This document shows positions 21,833 through 34,064 of a DNA stretch of 64,000 bases, piece by piece. Position 1 is the first letter of the stretch, and each line of letters opens with the position of its first letter. Source of the stretch: Tetragonia tetragonoides (taxonomy: Eukaryota > Streptophyta > Magnoliopsida > Caryophyllales > Aizoaceae). A model generated the notes under the pieces. That model saw nothing but the letters and a program-made list of their open reading frames with translations, made no database searches and was not told where the DNA came from. The DNA is taken from positions 47,100,807-47,164,806 of the forward strand of contig CM076139.1 in assembly GCA_038025085.1 (NCBI GenBank), given 5' to 3'. The translations under genes were made by a program, and so were the position numbers.

Positions 21833-23755
21833 CACGCTTTGGTTTAGTTTTGGTTTTTCAGTTTTTCGGGGGCTTTTTTTTTTTTTTCCGCTAGGCAGTT
21901 TGGTTTTGGTTAGTTGACAAAGTAGAGTAGACTTTCTTTCTTTTTTTTAATAATTTTTATAGGATTGATATAGGGTAGACTTAAATGGATGAATACATCA
22001 CTTCTGAAACATTCAATTATCAATGTAACTTCTTTATTAAGATGGTAAAATACCACTCTAATAATTTATAAGGACTTAAAACTAGTCTTGACCTTTGATT
22101 AATTCTAAGGAATGAAGATTAAGTAGACACCGGTTATTTTAGTGGATTGTGGCTAATACATAAATCTTCTCATGAAAAGGGTCACACCATAATCCATTTT
22201 AGCTATACTACATACATTTCGTTGACTTTAAAGATAATGTTACCAATTTTGTCCAATTCAATGGGTCAACGTACCACTTGAGGTGTTTGGCTGTTAAATA
22301 ATTATAACTTCTAGTGGATAACAGACTATATGTCCATCCAGTGAGGAAATTTCAATCCTATCCACAGTTCAGCTTGTATGTAGTTGTAAGTTGCAACTTG
22401 TAACTGCTTTCAAAAAAAAAAAGTTGTGAAGAACAATCACGTTATCAATTAGCGGTCGTAGAGATAGCAAGACTGTTTCCTTCTAAACTGCTTACACAAT
22501 CAAATTAAAGATTGCAGCGTTACATAATCTGCACCATTCACCTCAGGATCAGCAACAACTTTTGAAGGAACTACCGAAGCATCTACAAGGTTAAACCAAT
22601 AAACCTATCAGCATCAGATATCAAGGGCTGCAAAGACAGATGTACGGCAAACAAGCCACAATTCTAGACCTAAACAAAAAAATTCAATTGTAAAAAATAT
22701 GAGTCATCACAAAGAATATGTCCCGACTCTAGAAATTTCAGTTCAACTTCAACTAATGAAAGAAATATCGAATGGAACTAAATGGCAGCAAACAACCACT
22801 GTTGTTTGGCAACTAGAATGACAGTGTATAGAACAACTATCAACTTTAGAGCACAATGCATTTTCACATCAACAAATTCAATTGGTGGGTTTTTATTAGG
22901 GAGGACTTGAGTCAGAATGCCATCTCACGCTTCTCTGGTGTATTTGATTGGGAGGAACATGAATTTTTTTACAGGGGTTACTTTGATTTTGTCATCTAAG
23001 CTTCTCTTGGATCACATGACTTATCTAACTTCATAGCTGGAGCTCAGGGGCCATTAAAGTCTTTAATTTTCTAATGTCCAACGTTATTGGGCTAAATTTG
23101 TTTTCCTGTATGACAGCTTGTCTTCAGCTATATTCATGCTGGCATCACTAATACAATTTTTTTCTCTCCTTATCCCACTTAATATTGTACCTACAGAGTT
23201 ACAATTATTAAAAGCCTAATTCCTTTGACTATAACTGCATATTTAATTAGCAGACAAGCAAGATCACAAATCATAAATCCTTGAAAGCAAAGAATGGTGG
23301 TGATGTGACTTACAATTGATTAATTCGTTTCTAAGTTTAAAATTTATTCCGCCTTTTCAAATCTTATAACATCTACTTCTACAAAAGTCTAGTTTGCAAG
23401 TATGACCATCTACTTGATGTGCTTCGGGCCTCTGACCCATGTTAAATGATCAAGTTAACTTTTGGGATCACACTAACTAATATTTGACAAAAACTTCCTT
23501 TAAAACATGAAGTGGATTTAAGAAAAGAACAACTGTAAGGAAATCTATGTGTTTAAACTGTGGCAGATGTGTAGGAGACAACATAAAGTTGAACTGGACA
23601 TGTCGTATGGAACAGAGGAGCAAGCATTTTAATGGTGTAAGAGTAAAAATGACATGTAGGTGAGTAGGTCTACCTTTGGCTATAAGACATCCATGTCCAC
23701 TCTCGTAAAAGGTGAGGAAATCATGCACCCATATGAAATCAAGGAATGGAGAAGC
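21833..23755. other. Intergenic DNA between DC1 copy C and MED31
   Basis: Reference version of the DC1 upstream block. 22030-22300 matches unit A upstream; 22340-22440 and 22720-23100 match unit B. The MED31 3' UTR should lie at its right end. No further gene is supported. Confidence 0.6.
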
Positions 23756-25905
23756 TCAGTTTTCTTTCCTGCATACATTTCCTCGCATCAGTAATTGCAT
23801 ATTGATAAAGCAAAAGTTTGTAAGTTTAAGTCTGAAAACACAAGGAACATACTTTCTCTTTCTTCGATCATTTCCACTATTCCTCATATCATTCTTTACA
23901 ACACCTGATCCAGGAGGGATTGCATATTGCATAGGAGAAAGGGCTGGAGAAGGAGCAGATGTGGGAGGAAGCGCAGGAGGAAGAGGTGGTGGGGCAGCAG
24001 TTGAAGCTGGGGGTGGAGGGGCAGGTTCAGGAAGGGGTCTTGGTAAAATGTGCTTCAGCCTGTTGTTCCTGTAGTTCTTCCAAAAATAGAACTGTTGCCT
24101 GTGTGCTACTTCCTGACACAATTTGAAGTATATTAGATCACGTACGAGAGCATAGAACAAAACCATCATGCGTTTCAATAATAAATAAAAACAAAACAAA
24201 ACAAAACAAAAAAAAACTACGATCTAAAGGCATTAAGGCCCAGGTGTTTTGCTTTAACCCTTCTTATGCTCATTTTCTTATCAGAAAAGATTTAAATATA
24301 AAGTCTGCAGTTATGCATACATTTTACAGACACTTAAAGAAAGGGAACAAATAATGGAATTACATAAAAATTGCAAAGCGAAAATCTATAGGAAAGCCTT
24401 AATACTATTAAAAACCTCAAATGCGATCCTGATGTCTATTTAGGATGGCTTTAACTTTGGAAAATACACTAGTTAACTGAACCAGTTGAATAGTTTCTTC
24501 TTCGATCCTTAAGGGTATGGACAACAGACTGCAAAACTCCTATAGATAATAGATATGTAAGCACCCAAAAATTAATATAAACATAGACAGATCATACTCA
24601 GCAATAACATCCTAAATTTGTGAAAAGCATTGCCCCCCCCTCCCCGGGCTGCCTAGATCAAACACAAAAGAAAGAGGAAAGGACACTTGCACTCCAGTAT
24701 CATCTTTTGCAAGAAACTCAGCTCCAAACTGAAATTCTCTACGAATATCAGGGCCAAAAAGTTGAAGCTACAGTGGTGGCTTGATGCACATAAATCTCAT
24801 ATATGGTCTCATCACAATCTGCCTTAAAAAAATGTTCTTGTTACAATATTTCTCATATACTGTACATGCATATTAAGCATCAGATGCATTTTTCACACAT
24901 ACCAGAGATGACAAATGAATAGAGCCTGAACATTGTCCTTACCAGGTCCAGCACATACAATAAAGGGAAAAATATGCTTGTTTGCAGAAAATACACACTT
25001 TTTCCTCAATTAAATCATACAACTTGCTCAAAAACTTAAATTATAGGAGCTAAATAGAGTGTTGAATATCTTTTTAGGAAAAGCCACGGGTACGATAGCT
25101 TCTGGAGAGATACCAGTCATATGACAATATAAGTATAGCAGCCTCCTTAACACTTAAGCATGTTAGGATATTTTCTTGTTTCTTCAAATTCCCAGCTTTT
25201 CAACAAAGCATAATCAAAGACAAAGGAGAAGCAATATGCAAACTAACCTTGCTCCCAGGATGCGCCATTGCATTGCGGAAGTTAGCATTTTGTAGAAGCT
25301 CAAGAAAGAACAAGCAGTGTGGGTACCTGAATTTTCACGCTAATATTAGTCATACAAACAAGAAAGAAATTAGCTAACACAACAAACCGCCATACAGCAT
25401 ATGTTCTGGTAACAAATTACTAAAATGCCAGTGAGAAACACCCACGTTATAAATTTCATGTATTCAGGCCGTTGCCAATACTGAAGGTATTTCAAGTAAC
25501 CAATGAAAGCTTCATCTTCGAAGTAGCGATTCTGTGCCAGATCTGCAGATATTTAATAATGTCCATGTTATTACTCAGGATACATTGTACAACTCCCAAG
25601 AGCCCATCACATCAGATGACTTCTTTAAAGGGAAGTAACATACAATGTATGTAAGTTGGATTCGCCAGACACTGAATAAACTCCAATTCCAGCAAAAATC
25701 GTTGGCGTCCATCATCCGGATCCTTATAGATAGTCTTTGGCCTGAGAATCCGCACCCACAAAACAAACAATTACTAGGACAACAAAAGTAGTGGAAGAGG
25801 AAGGGATTTGTATGCATGTGTACAGCTACGAGGAGGAAGATGTTAAGAGGAGCTTTACGAGAGTGGAGAGTTAGAAGCATCATCAGCATCATTTGAGGAA
25901 GCCAT
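23756..25905 (-). CDS. MED31: Mediator complex subunit 31
   Basis: Six coding exons on the minus strand: 25905-25859, 25741-25644, 25542-25446, 25326-25248, 24112-23853 and 23768-23756. All have GT-AG introns and consistent phase, giving 197 residues. The conserved MED31 core is complete (KDPDDGRQRFLLELEFIQCL, ANPTYIH, YLAQNRYFEDEAFIGYLKYL, HRQQFYFWKNYRNNRLKHIL), followed by the plant-type Pro/Ala-rich tail ending DRRKRKKEN. MED31 is a small subunit of the middle module of Mediator, which bridges transcription factors and RNA polymerase II in the nucleus. The last coding exon is only 13 bp, which explains why the reading frame seems to run on after RRKRK. Length fits the family (Arabidopsis about 196). 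It looks intact. Part of its intron 4 has been copied into the DC1 array at 17490-17828. Confidence 0.93.
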
Positions 25906-27004
25906 AGACTAACACAATGAACTCAGCCAAAAAACTCTATTTGGCTTCACTGCGATCAATAAAAACAGTCCATTAGCAATACAACTTAACATTTTGTTTC
26001 GGATAATCAGTTCATGCAAAAACAATCCATAATTATTAATAATTGTACTTGCTAACAATGAAATCAATGAATCAGAGGTAAAATCTAAGCCCATCGGCCC
26101 ATCCACATTCATTTTTAAGAAAAAATGAAGTAGGTATTAATCAACAAACCATTATAGACATTTTACCAAACCATTACCGGCAGATACAGTAAACTTTTCT
26201 CACCGATGGAGCAAAATATGAAAGAGAATGTATTCTAAATCCGCGGGAGGGGGGGGGGGGTTAACTATTGCACAATCTCAACAAGAAAATGGTCAGCTAC
26301 ATTAAAAAGAGCATTATCATCAGCATTTCCCCGCCTCCAATTATTAAATTCACATTCTTGTATAACATTTATCCTTATATCTCTGTTATTGCTTTCTACG
26401 CATTATAATTTCAGTGAAGTCAATTAAACTTAAACAGTTCAATCAAAAGCAACATTAACAGTGAAGTCAATTAAACAGTTCAATCAAAGCAACATTAACA
26501 ACAAAACAAAATCCTCAATAAAGTCAAGTTATACAATCCAACAATTTTCCCAATCTCCAAAACGATCCACAATTCTCTCAATCCCTCAAAATCTCCAATA
26601 ACTACCCATAAATCTCTTTACCCTCAAATTTCTAATACTGGGTAATCAACCCATTCTCCAAATTTACATCATTTTATCAAAACAAAATGCTACTACTGGT
26701 CTAACAATGAGATAACAACCCATCAAAATCATGGAACCATGTAATTGCAAAGATAGATGCCGTGCAATAAAATTTCAATGCGAAGAGAAAAAAGAAGCAA
26801 TTGATTGTAAAAGGAATAACTACAAATAAATAAATAAACGAAAAAGAAAAAAGGATTCAAATTAGGGTTGTTTTGTACCCATCAAACAATAACCGAAGCT
26901 TAGGGCAAATAGCATTACTATTGCATGAATTAAGGCAAAGAATTGAGAGAAGAGTACCTGAGATACCAGCAGGCACAGTCAGGTGAGAGAGAATGAAAGA
27001 GAAC

Positions 27005-27036
<32 letters not shown>

Positions 27037-27050
27037 CAGAGTGAGACTTT
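25906..27050 (-). other. MED31 5' UTR with probable intron, and promoter side
   Basis: A donor on the minus strand at about 26957 (CTCAG|GTACTC) and an acceptor just upstream of the ATG (GTGTTAG near 25910) suggest a 5' UTR intron of about 1.05 kb. The proposed 5' exon carries a (GA)n tract at 27008-27036. No coding sequence in between. Confidence 0.45.
27008..27036. repeat. (GA)n microsatellite in the MED31 5' region
   Basis: About 14 AG units in the proposed 5' UTR; CT-rich on the transcribed strand, as often seen in plant leaders. Confidence 0.9.
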
Positions 27051-27447
27051 ACTTGAGAAGCTGGGAGAAAAGATACGGTTAAGAAAGAAACTTTCTTTTC
27101 CCAATTTATTTTTTCAATTTTTTTTGGCCTTTGAATTATTTATTCTTTTTTGAGTACAATTTTGGCCTTTGAATTAAAACTTTTATGTGACGATTTTTCC
27201 TTTGGTTACACGATTTTTCCTTTGGTGAGATGAAAGTCAAAATTTAAATGAAACAAAAAAAAACGATCGTTGCAATGATACAGGATTGGTAGGAATTTAG
27301 GAATATCAACAAGCAACGATGTGTCTAACAAGTAACGTTTTCGAATAAAATTGTAATCCACTTTAATATGCTTGTCACAATTATGTAGAAGTAGAACCAG
27401 GCTAACAATAAGATAGGTCCTGATGTTATCATACGTGATGCCGTGAT
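27051..27447. other. Intergenic, upstream of MED31
   Basis: AT-rich; a tandem of CGATTTTTCCTTTGGT occurs near 27191-27225. No gene. Confidence 0.4.
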
Positions 27448-27686
27448 TAGAGCTGTTCATGTTCCGGTCCGGACCGGACCGATCGAGACCGGTTATTTTT
27501 TAGACCGGTCAGATAAGGTTTCGGTCCGGTCCGGTCTGGACCGAATGACAAATTGATGTCAAATGCTAAAAATCGGCTATGGGTATTTTTTTCAAAAATC
27601 GGTCCGGTCCGGTCCGGTCTCCGATCGAACACGAGTGGTCCGGTATGGTTCGGTCCCGTCCGGATCTGGACCGGTAAACAGCGCTA
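27448..27686. mobile_element. hAT-like MITE made of GGTCCGG words
   Basis: The element begins TAGAGCTGTTCATG and ends AACAGCGCTA. The 10 bp ends are inverted repeats with one mismatch and fit the hAT rule (YARNG). The flanks are a perfect 8 bp target duplication, GCCGTGAT, at 27440-27447 and 27687-27694. Most of the 239 bp interior consists of GGTCCGG/CCGGACC variants in both orientations. No coding capacity. Compare 63519-63733 and 63838. Confidence 0.8.
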
Positions 27687-27822
27687 GCCGTGATGCCGAT
27701 GATTCTTGCCGTAATAGTGCAGTATTTTGTTTCGGTTCATTATTGCTAACCGTAATTTTTATGAGTTTAATCCATTCAGATTCTCATTTTGCTTCACTTA
27801 AGTCGTTTGAAATTTCTAGTCA

Positions 27823-27855
27823 CTAGTTTTAAAGCCCGTGCGTTGTACAGGTTGA
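27823..27855 (-). repeat. Helitron-type 3' terminus 1
   Basis: Plus strand reads A|CTAGTTTTAAAGCCCGTGC followed by GTTGTACAGG. On the minus strand this is a hairpin with GCACGGGC, a short spacer, and CTAG followed by T. Confidence 0.6.
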
Positions 27856-28399
27856 GTGAAATGTTTGTATATTAATATTCATTTGGTGAAATACGCACAC
27901 TAACATGTCTATTTAAAAAAAGAAATTATAAATAATTTCTAATTGATTATAATTATGCATGCTATATAGTGATGCTAGTTTCATGCTATCCTTAGTGATA
28001 TAAGTCGATCTCTCTTTTATTTTTCACGTCCCTCGGATCATTAAGATTTGCTAGAATATATAGAAAACTTGAAAGCAAAGAGATCATATAGGGACATTAA
28101 AGGGTGAGAAAATTTTCAAAAAAATGGAGAAGTGATTATGTGAGGCGTTTAATAAAAAGAGATATTAGTTATCATAATCCTAGAAAAGTTATATTTGATT
28201 TTATAAATATTTGATAAAGATCTAATATAACTCCTATAAAATTCTAGAGGTCTATCACAACTCAATCTCTATATTTCATTTTCTGACCTTTATATGTTTT
28301 GTTGTTTTCATTTTTCTTTTATTAGTAAATTGTATTATTTAAATTTATTTACTGAAATTAAAATTGTAACACAATCGTACAAGTTTATTGTAAACATAT

Positions 28400-28560
28400 T
28401 ATAAATGCATCTCATTTCGAAGTACTTTTCGATACGAATATGATGGTGTAAATATTATTATTTTTAAAGATGTGTAGGATAGTTATATTCGATTTTGAAT
28501 ATTAGACAAAGATAAAGTAATTATGACGCCTATAAAACTCTAACTATTTAGCACAATTCA
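28400..28560. repeat. Helitron internal motif, copy 1
   Basis: CATCTCATTTCGAAGTACTT, TTCGATACGAATATGATGG and GATGTGTAGGATAGTTATAT; recurs at 28985-29140, 30893-31020 and 33200-33345. Confidence 0.65.
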
Positions 28561-28984
28561 ATCTCTCTTTTTCATTATCCGAACTTTATTACTATGAAAC
28601 TTTTTTATTTTATATTATATTATTGATTGATATGTTAAAAATAGTTTTATTTGGCAATTGATTTGGATATACTAATTACTAAGTTACTAATGTGTGAAAA
28701 ATCTTCTTTTTCTTTTCTTATTTCTATTTCTATTTCTTTTTATTTTTTTGTTCAAAGTATGTGTTATGAGTATGTGTTATGAGTATGTGTTACTTTAATT
28801 TTATTGTTCAATATTCTCTCTTATGTGACATGTTCTTAAAAATATCGCTTAGGTGGCTAAAGATATTTGCTCATTTTTTCTATTTTCAGTCTTAATTTTA
28901 TTGTTAATATTATTATTAATTTTACTTATTTACGGGAACCAACATATACCTGCGATCTTACATGTTTCTTATACATATATTGTA

Positions 28985-29140
28985 TATGCATATCGTTCTA
29001 AAATATTTTTGGGTGCGAATTTGATGGTATAAAAGTTATTATTTTTTGGATGTGTAGAAAAATTTATATTTGATTTTAAATATTTGACAGAGTTCTAGTA
29101 TAACTCTTATAAAACTCTAGAGGTCTATCACAACTCAAGA
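28985..29140. repeat. Helitron internal motif, copy 2
   Basis: GGGTGCGAATTTGATGGTAT, GGATGTGTAGAAAAATTTAT and AACTCTAGAGGTCTATCACA align with the other three copies. Confidence 0.65.
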
Positions 29141-29262
29141 ATCCTAAACGTTTTACACCAGTTAATTTTTGTCTTTATCTTCGCTTAGGTGGCGAGCTCT
29201 TAAAATTCTCGCCTACGTGGCATGCCTCATTGCTCCCGAAAAATGCCTCCTTTATATATATA

Positions 29263-29295
29263 CTAGTTTTTAAGCCCGTGTGATGCCCGAGTTAT
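29263..29295 (-). repeat. Helitron-type 3' terminus 2
   Basis: Plus strand A|CTAGTTTTTAAGCCCGTGT then GATGCCCGAG; a weaker hairpin than terminus 3. Confidence 0.55.
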
Positions 29296-29654
29296 GTGTT
29301 AATAACATATTGAATATAAATCTAATACAAAACTTTTTATTTTGCCTTTGAACTTAAATCAATTTAAATTTTTAAATACTATGGTATATATTTCGTGTGA
29401 TGGGTCGGGTTTGAATTGGGTTATTCGTTTAGCTATTTTAGTTGTATTTCTTCGTTGGTGGCTTTAGCCTTCAGTACTCACACTAATCACTTTGGAATTC
29501 TTCTTGTAAAAAAGGGTCGTTATCAACCCATTAACAATATATTTTTTTTAATATACAATATATCTATTGAATTTGTTTAAAAAAAAACACAAATGATAAG
29601 GGAGAAAAAAAAAGGTAGTTAAAAGAAAGCCGAAAAATTCTGAACTATAACCAA

Positions 29655-29692
29655 TTAACTTTGTTTTTAAGCCTGTGCGATGCCCAGGTACT
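29655..29692 (-). repeat. Degenerate Helitron-type terminus
   Basis: GTTTTTAAGCCTGTGCGATG followed by CCCAGGTA keeps the hairpin region but CTAG is lost. Confidence 0.45.
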
Positions 29693-30029
29693 GTGTTAGT
29701 TGCATGTTGGATGTAATTCACTAAATAAAAATAAATTTATTTTGGCATGAAAAATTATATCAATTTAGAAGTTTAATTACTATTTTATATATTTAGCGTG
29801 ATGTGTGCGGGTTTGGATGGGTGATCTTTATAGTCATTTTAATTATTTATTTGTTGTTGACTTTCGTCTTGAGGCTTTGAACCAAAATTCAAGTTTCTAA
29901 GTTTTAAGTTGTGCCAAAAAATGGTTGGTGAGTACTATTATTTATAGAGTTTAGGGAGGGGCTACGACTAATTGATTGATATTAGAATTATAGACTATTA
30001 TTACCACAATAAGTACTACTATTATTTAA

Positions 30030-30350
30030 TCATATTTAATCTTATTCAAATACCAAATTGAAATACCAAATACCAAATATTTAATCATATTCAAATACCA
30101 AATACAAAATATTTAATCATATTTAAATATTTAATCATATTTAAATATTTAATCATATCATATTTAATCATATCAAATATTTAATCATATTTAATCATAT
30201 CAAATATTTAATCAAATTTAATATCATATTTAATCATATAATATTTAATCATATCAAATATTTAATCATATTTAATCATTTCCTATTTAATCATATTTAA
30301 TCATATTTAAAATTTCCTATTAAAATTTAATCATATTTAATCATATTTAA
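30030..30350. repeat. AT-rich minisatellite (ATATTTAATC type)
   Basis: Some 320 bp of imperfect tandem copies of TATTTAATCA and AAATACCAAAT. No coding potential. Confidence 0.85.
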
Positions 30351-30801
30351 ATACCAAATTGAATCCTACGTGACCAGTTGCAAACATGATTCTATCTTTT
30401 TATCAAGTGATCAGTTAAATTGCAACTTCCAAACCTGATTCTATCTTCTTGTTCGTTTTATTAATATTATCTTTGTGATCATACAATCCAAATAAAACTC
30501 ATATTAAAATTCAACTACTACTAACAATTATCTTTTACCGCTAAAATTAAATTAAATTTTATTGTCTTAGCCGTTAGTCGGGTGTGAAGATGGACGCTCA
30601 CATTTTTTTTCTCTTCAACCTTTTTTTTTCATAACATTATCTTTACCTTTATTTTTATAACTTTATGTTTACCACTAATAATTTGTTTTTATTAATTTAT
30701 TGCTTAGATGGCGCGTTCTATGCTCTTTGCTTAGGTAGTGTGCCTCGTTGCTCCCGGAAAATGATTACTTATATGTTCAAAACTTATTGTAAGCTAAGAA
30801 G

Positions 30802-30900
30802 AGAGGAGGCCTTACTGTTCTCAGAGCCCAGAGCATAGCCTTTGACTGATTCTTCCACCCTTCTGCCCCTCCCTGTGGCTTCCTTAACCAGGCTTTGCAT
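30802..30900 (-). pseudogene. Possible captured exon fragment in a Helitron
   Basis: A GC-rich island of about 100 bp within very AT-rich DNA. The minus strand is open from ATG at about 30900 and reads MQSLVKEATGRGRRVEESV and then KGYALGSENSKASS. Base composition and an open frame suggest a piece of a cellular gene picked up by the element. I do not recognise the donor gene. Confidence 0.3.
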
Positions 30901-31020
30901 CTCGTTCAGAAGTATTTTTCGATCCGAATTTGATGATATAATTTTTGTTATTTTTTTAGATGTATAGAAAACGTTATATATGATTTTGAATATTGACGAA
31001 GATCCGTTATAACATGACTA
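30893..31020. repeat. Helitron internal motif, copy 3
   Basis: CATCTCGTTCAGAAGTATTT, TTCGATCCGAATTTGATG and GATGTATAGAAAACGTTAT align closely with the copy at 33200. Confidence 0.65.
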
Positions 31021-33199
31021 TTTCTACTTTTTGATAGAGGTATATCCTAATTTATCCCACCAAAAAAGAAGTGTTTGGCTAGTTTTTTACTCCAATGTAA
31101 TTTAACTACACTCTTTTATCTTTTAATCATTTCCTTGTTAACTTTTTAAGTTATACAACTTATTTGTTGAATAAAAAATAAGAAAGAAAAAGCGAAGGCA
31201 TGTGAAGGTTTATGCACTTTGATCAAGCACGGATTGTCTAAATTATATTACTACACCTTGATCTTCATGGCTATCTATGACACACTAATCTAGAGATATA
31301 GACACACATAATTTCTTTTTTGTTAATCTCAAACATATTAATATGAGATTTATGTACAATTATAAACATTACTTTCTCTAGTATAATATTATGATGCTAT
31401 CTATCATGATCTCCAAATAAATAGAAAATCTACTGCACCTTTTAAGGTAAAGTAACATATCCAAGCCTTTTATCATTACAAACGCCCCTTTAACTATAGA
31501 GTCATATTTTCTCCAACTAACATCCTCAATCTTGTAAATCAAAATTAAGAAAATTGTTAATCAATAAGAAATGACACAATCCTTATTTAACCAAAAACAA
31601 TTAAAAATAAAATCACAAATCTATTGGTAAATAAACATAAAAAATAAAAAAAAAATTATTTAAAATTGTCTACTTCATCATCTGAACACTTAAATAATCC
31701 ACAACATGTAAAAGTAAATAGCCAAATTAGTAAATTTGCAATATAGAACTTTAACACAAATTAGAAAAAAAAAAGATAAACTAATTAATATCACAAATTC
31801 TTATATGAGGCTGCTTCAACCTCATGCTTATATATAGAGGTGACGTCATGTTAAAATTGTGACTTAAAAAATGGAACCTGGAATGAAACTATCATTAAAA
31901 GAGTAAAACGACAATTAATTTTTTTAGATAAGACTGACATGTTTGTATGATGATAAAATATTAAAATACTTTCCCTAAAAAAAATATAAAATACCTTACT
32001 AAATTCAAACTCATTATTATAATCAAACTTTTGTTTTGCTGAAAATACTTTGTACAGAATATACACCTCATAGATCTATGGGTTTAAAGCACCCAAATAC
32101 ATGTGGAACACAAACTGAAATATCTTCTAATGTAGCTTGAACGGAGAAAAGAAAACATCAATTGATATGAAAAGAAGAATACCTAATTCTTCATGAAAAT
32201 ACCGATTCGTAAAATCTGCGTTGAAGTAATTACATTAAGAGACAAACTATATGGTATTATGCAAGGAGAAATATTATATCTTTGTTTGTTTATTGTGAGT
32301 AAAATATTGGTCCTTTTTTGGTTTTAGTAAACATGAATTTGCATGCATTACATATTAACAACATGTGAATATTGAAAACAAAATATAATTTAATTATTGG
32401 AAATCTATCAAAAGGGAAAAGAAATAAGAGGTAAAGAATTGGGGGTTGTCGAAACTGCTCATCAAACCAACAAATAAAATGTTCTAATGATCATAGAAGA
32501 CAAAAACTTACTTCAAAAAATACTCAAACACTTTTAAACCATAACAATCTCAATATCTACATACATACCTAAACATCATTAATTTATTAGTCAAAGTGAA
32601 ATTAATCAAACAAAAAAACTACTTAAACGTTATAGTTTATTAATTATGCCTTGGAATTAATAAAGGCAAGTAATTAAGCAAAGCTTATTAAGAAGTAGGA
32701 GGGACATGGAGGGGGGGCAAAATTAAAGGAAGGAAATGTGAAACGTTAAAAATAAAAAAATAAAAAACGAAAAAGTTAGAGGCAACCCGTCATTAGTGAT
32801 GGAGGGGGTGAGGGATACATATACTCATACATATCCAATCTAATCAAAGTTTTCTATCACTAATCAAATTGTATTTTTTAATTTTTTAAGTTTCCTTCCC
32901 CTATTCAGATTATATCACCAGGTCACGTTTTAGTTATTTTCTCTTAAGATGTTTGATTTACATGAAGTTTCCTTTGCTTATTCAAACTATTTATAATGGT
33001 TGATTAGCCTTCAAACTCATTCTTTTTACACAACTTTTTTTTGAGTAACCTTTTTTTTTTATAACTCTAACTTTTACCACTAATTATTTATTTTTATTAA
33101 TTATTTTATTGTTTAGGTGACGCGTCCTATGCTCTTTGCTTAGGTGGCACGCTTCATTGTTCCCGATAAATGCTTAATTATATGTTCTAAACATATTGT

Positions 33200-33345
33200 A
33201 AATGCATCTCGTTCTGAATTATTTTTCGATCCGAAACTGATGGTGTAATTTTTATTATTTTTTGAGATGTATAGAAAACGTTATATATGATTTTGAATAT
33301 ATGACGAAAATCTGTTATAACTCTCATAAAACTCTAGTAGTTTAT
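33200..33345. repeat. Helitron internal motif, copy 4
   Basis: CATCTCGTTCTGAATTATTT, GATCCGAAACTGATGGTGT and AACGTTATATATGATTTTG match copy 3 closely. Confidence 0.65.
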
Positions 33346-33502
33346 TAATATTTTATTTTACACCAATAAGGATGCTAAGAGTCCTAAACGTTTTACACCA
33401 GTTATTTTTTGTCTTTATCTTCGCTTAGGTGACGCGCTCTTAAATTTCTCGCCTACGTGGCATGCCTCATTGCTCCCGAAATATGCCTCCTTTATATATA
33501 TA

Positions 33503-33535
33503 CTAGTAATTATGCCCGTGCGATGCATGGGTTGA
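33503..33535 (-). repeat. Helitron-type 3' terminus 3
   Basis: Plus strand A|CTAGTAATTATGCCCGTGC then GATGCATGGG. On the minus strand CCCATGC-ATC-GCACGGGC forms a hairpin 8 nt before CTAG followed by T, the canonical Helitron 3' end. Confidence 0.65.
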
Positions 33536-34064
33536 AATCTATTTGTTTTTGTTGTTTTCTTTTTAAATTTATTATTAAATATCATATGATAAACAGTATT
33601 CATAATAGACTGACAACAATTTACAAAAACTTAAACTCTAAACAACAATTAGAGTACTATCTTTGAAGAACGAACCTTTGAACTCAGTGAAAATAAGCCG
33701 TATTGGCTTCTTTTCAAATTATATACCAAGTAATCGAAAAGCCTTAACTGTAACTTTTAAATAGTTTACCTTTTAATCAAATTCAATCTCTTACCCCTCA
33801 TTTTTATTTAGATAAACCCCATAAAAAACTTAAACTAAAATCTCAAAATAATATTATAAACATTACTTTTGCTTATGGAGGATTTGTCTAAGAGTCAATT
33901 ATGTTGCATTGCGCTTTGGAGAACCAATTACGATGCATTGCACTTTAATTTGCTTATCTGGGAAGGATATTATTCTGCTGGATCAATATTTTATATGCAT
34001 GTGTTAAGTTGCAGTGAAAATTGAGAAGCCATATGATATGATGAATAGCATTACCAATAATAAT

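Noticed and set aside
23712..24074. Gly-rich plus-strand frame
   Set aside because: Antisense of the Pro-rich tail of MED31 exon 5.
30030..30350. CRISPR-like regular repeat
   Set aside because: Imperfect AT minisatellite in a plant genome; no spacers of constant length.
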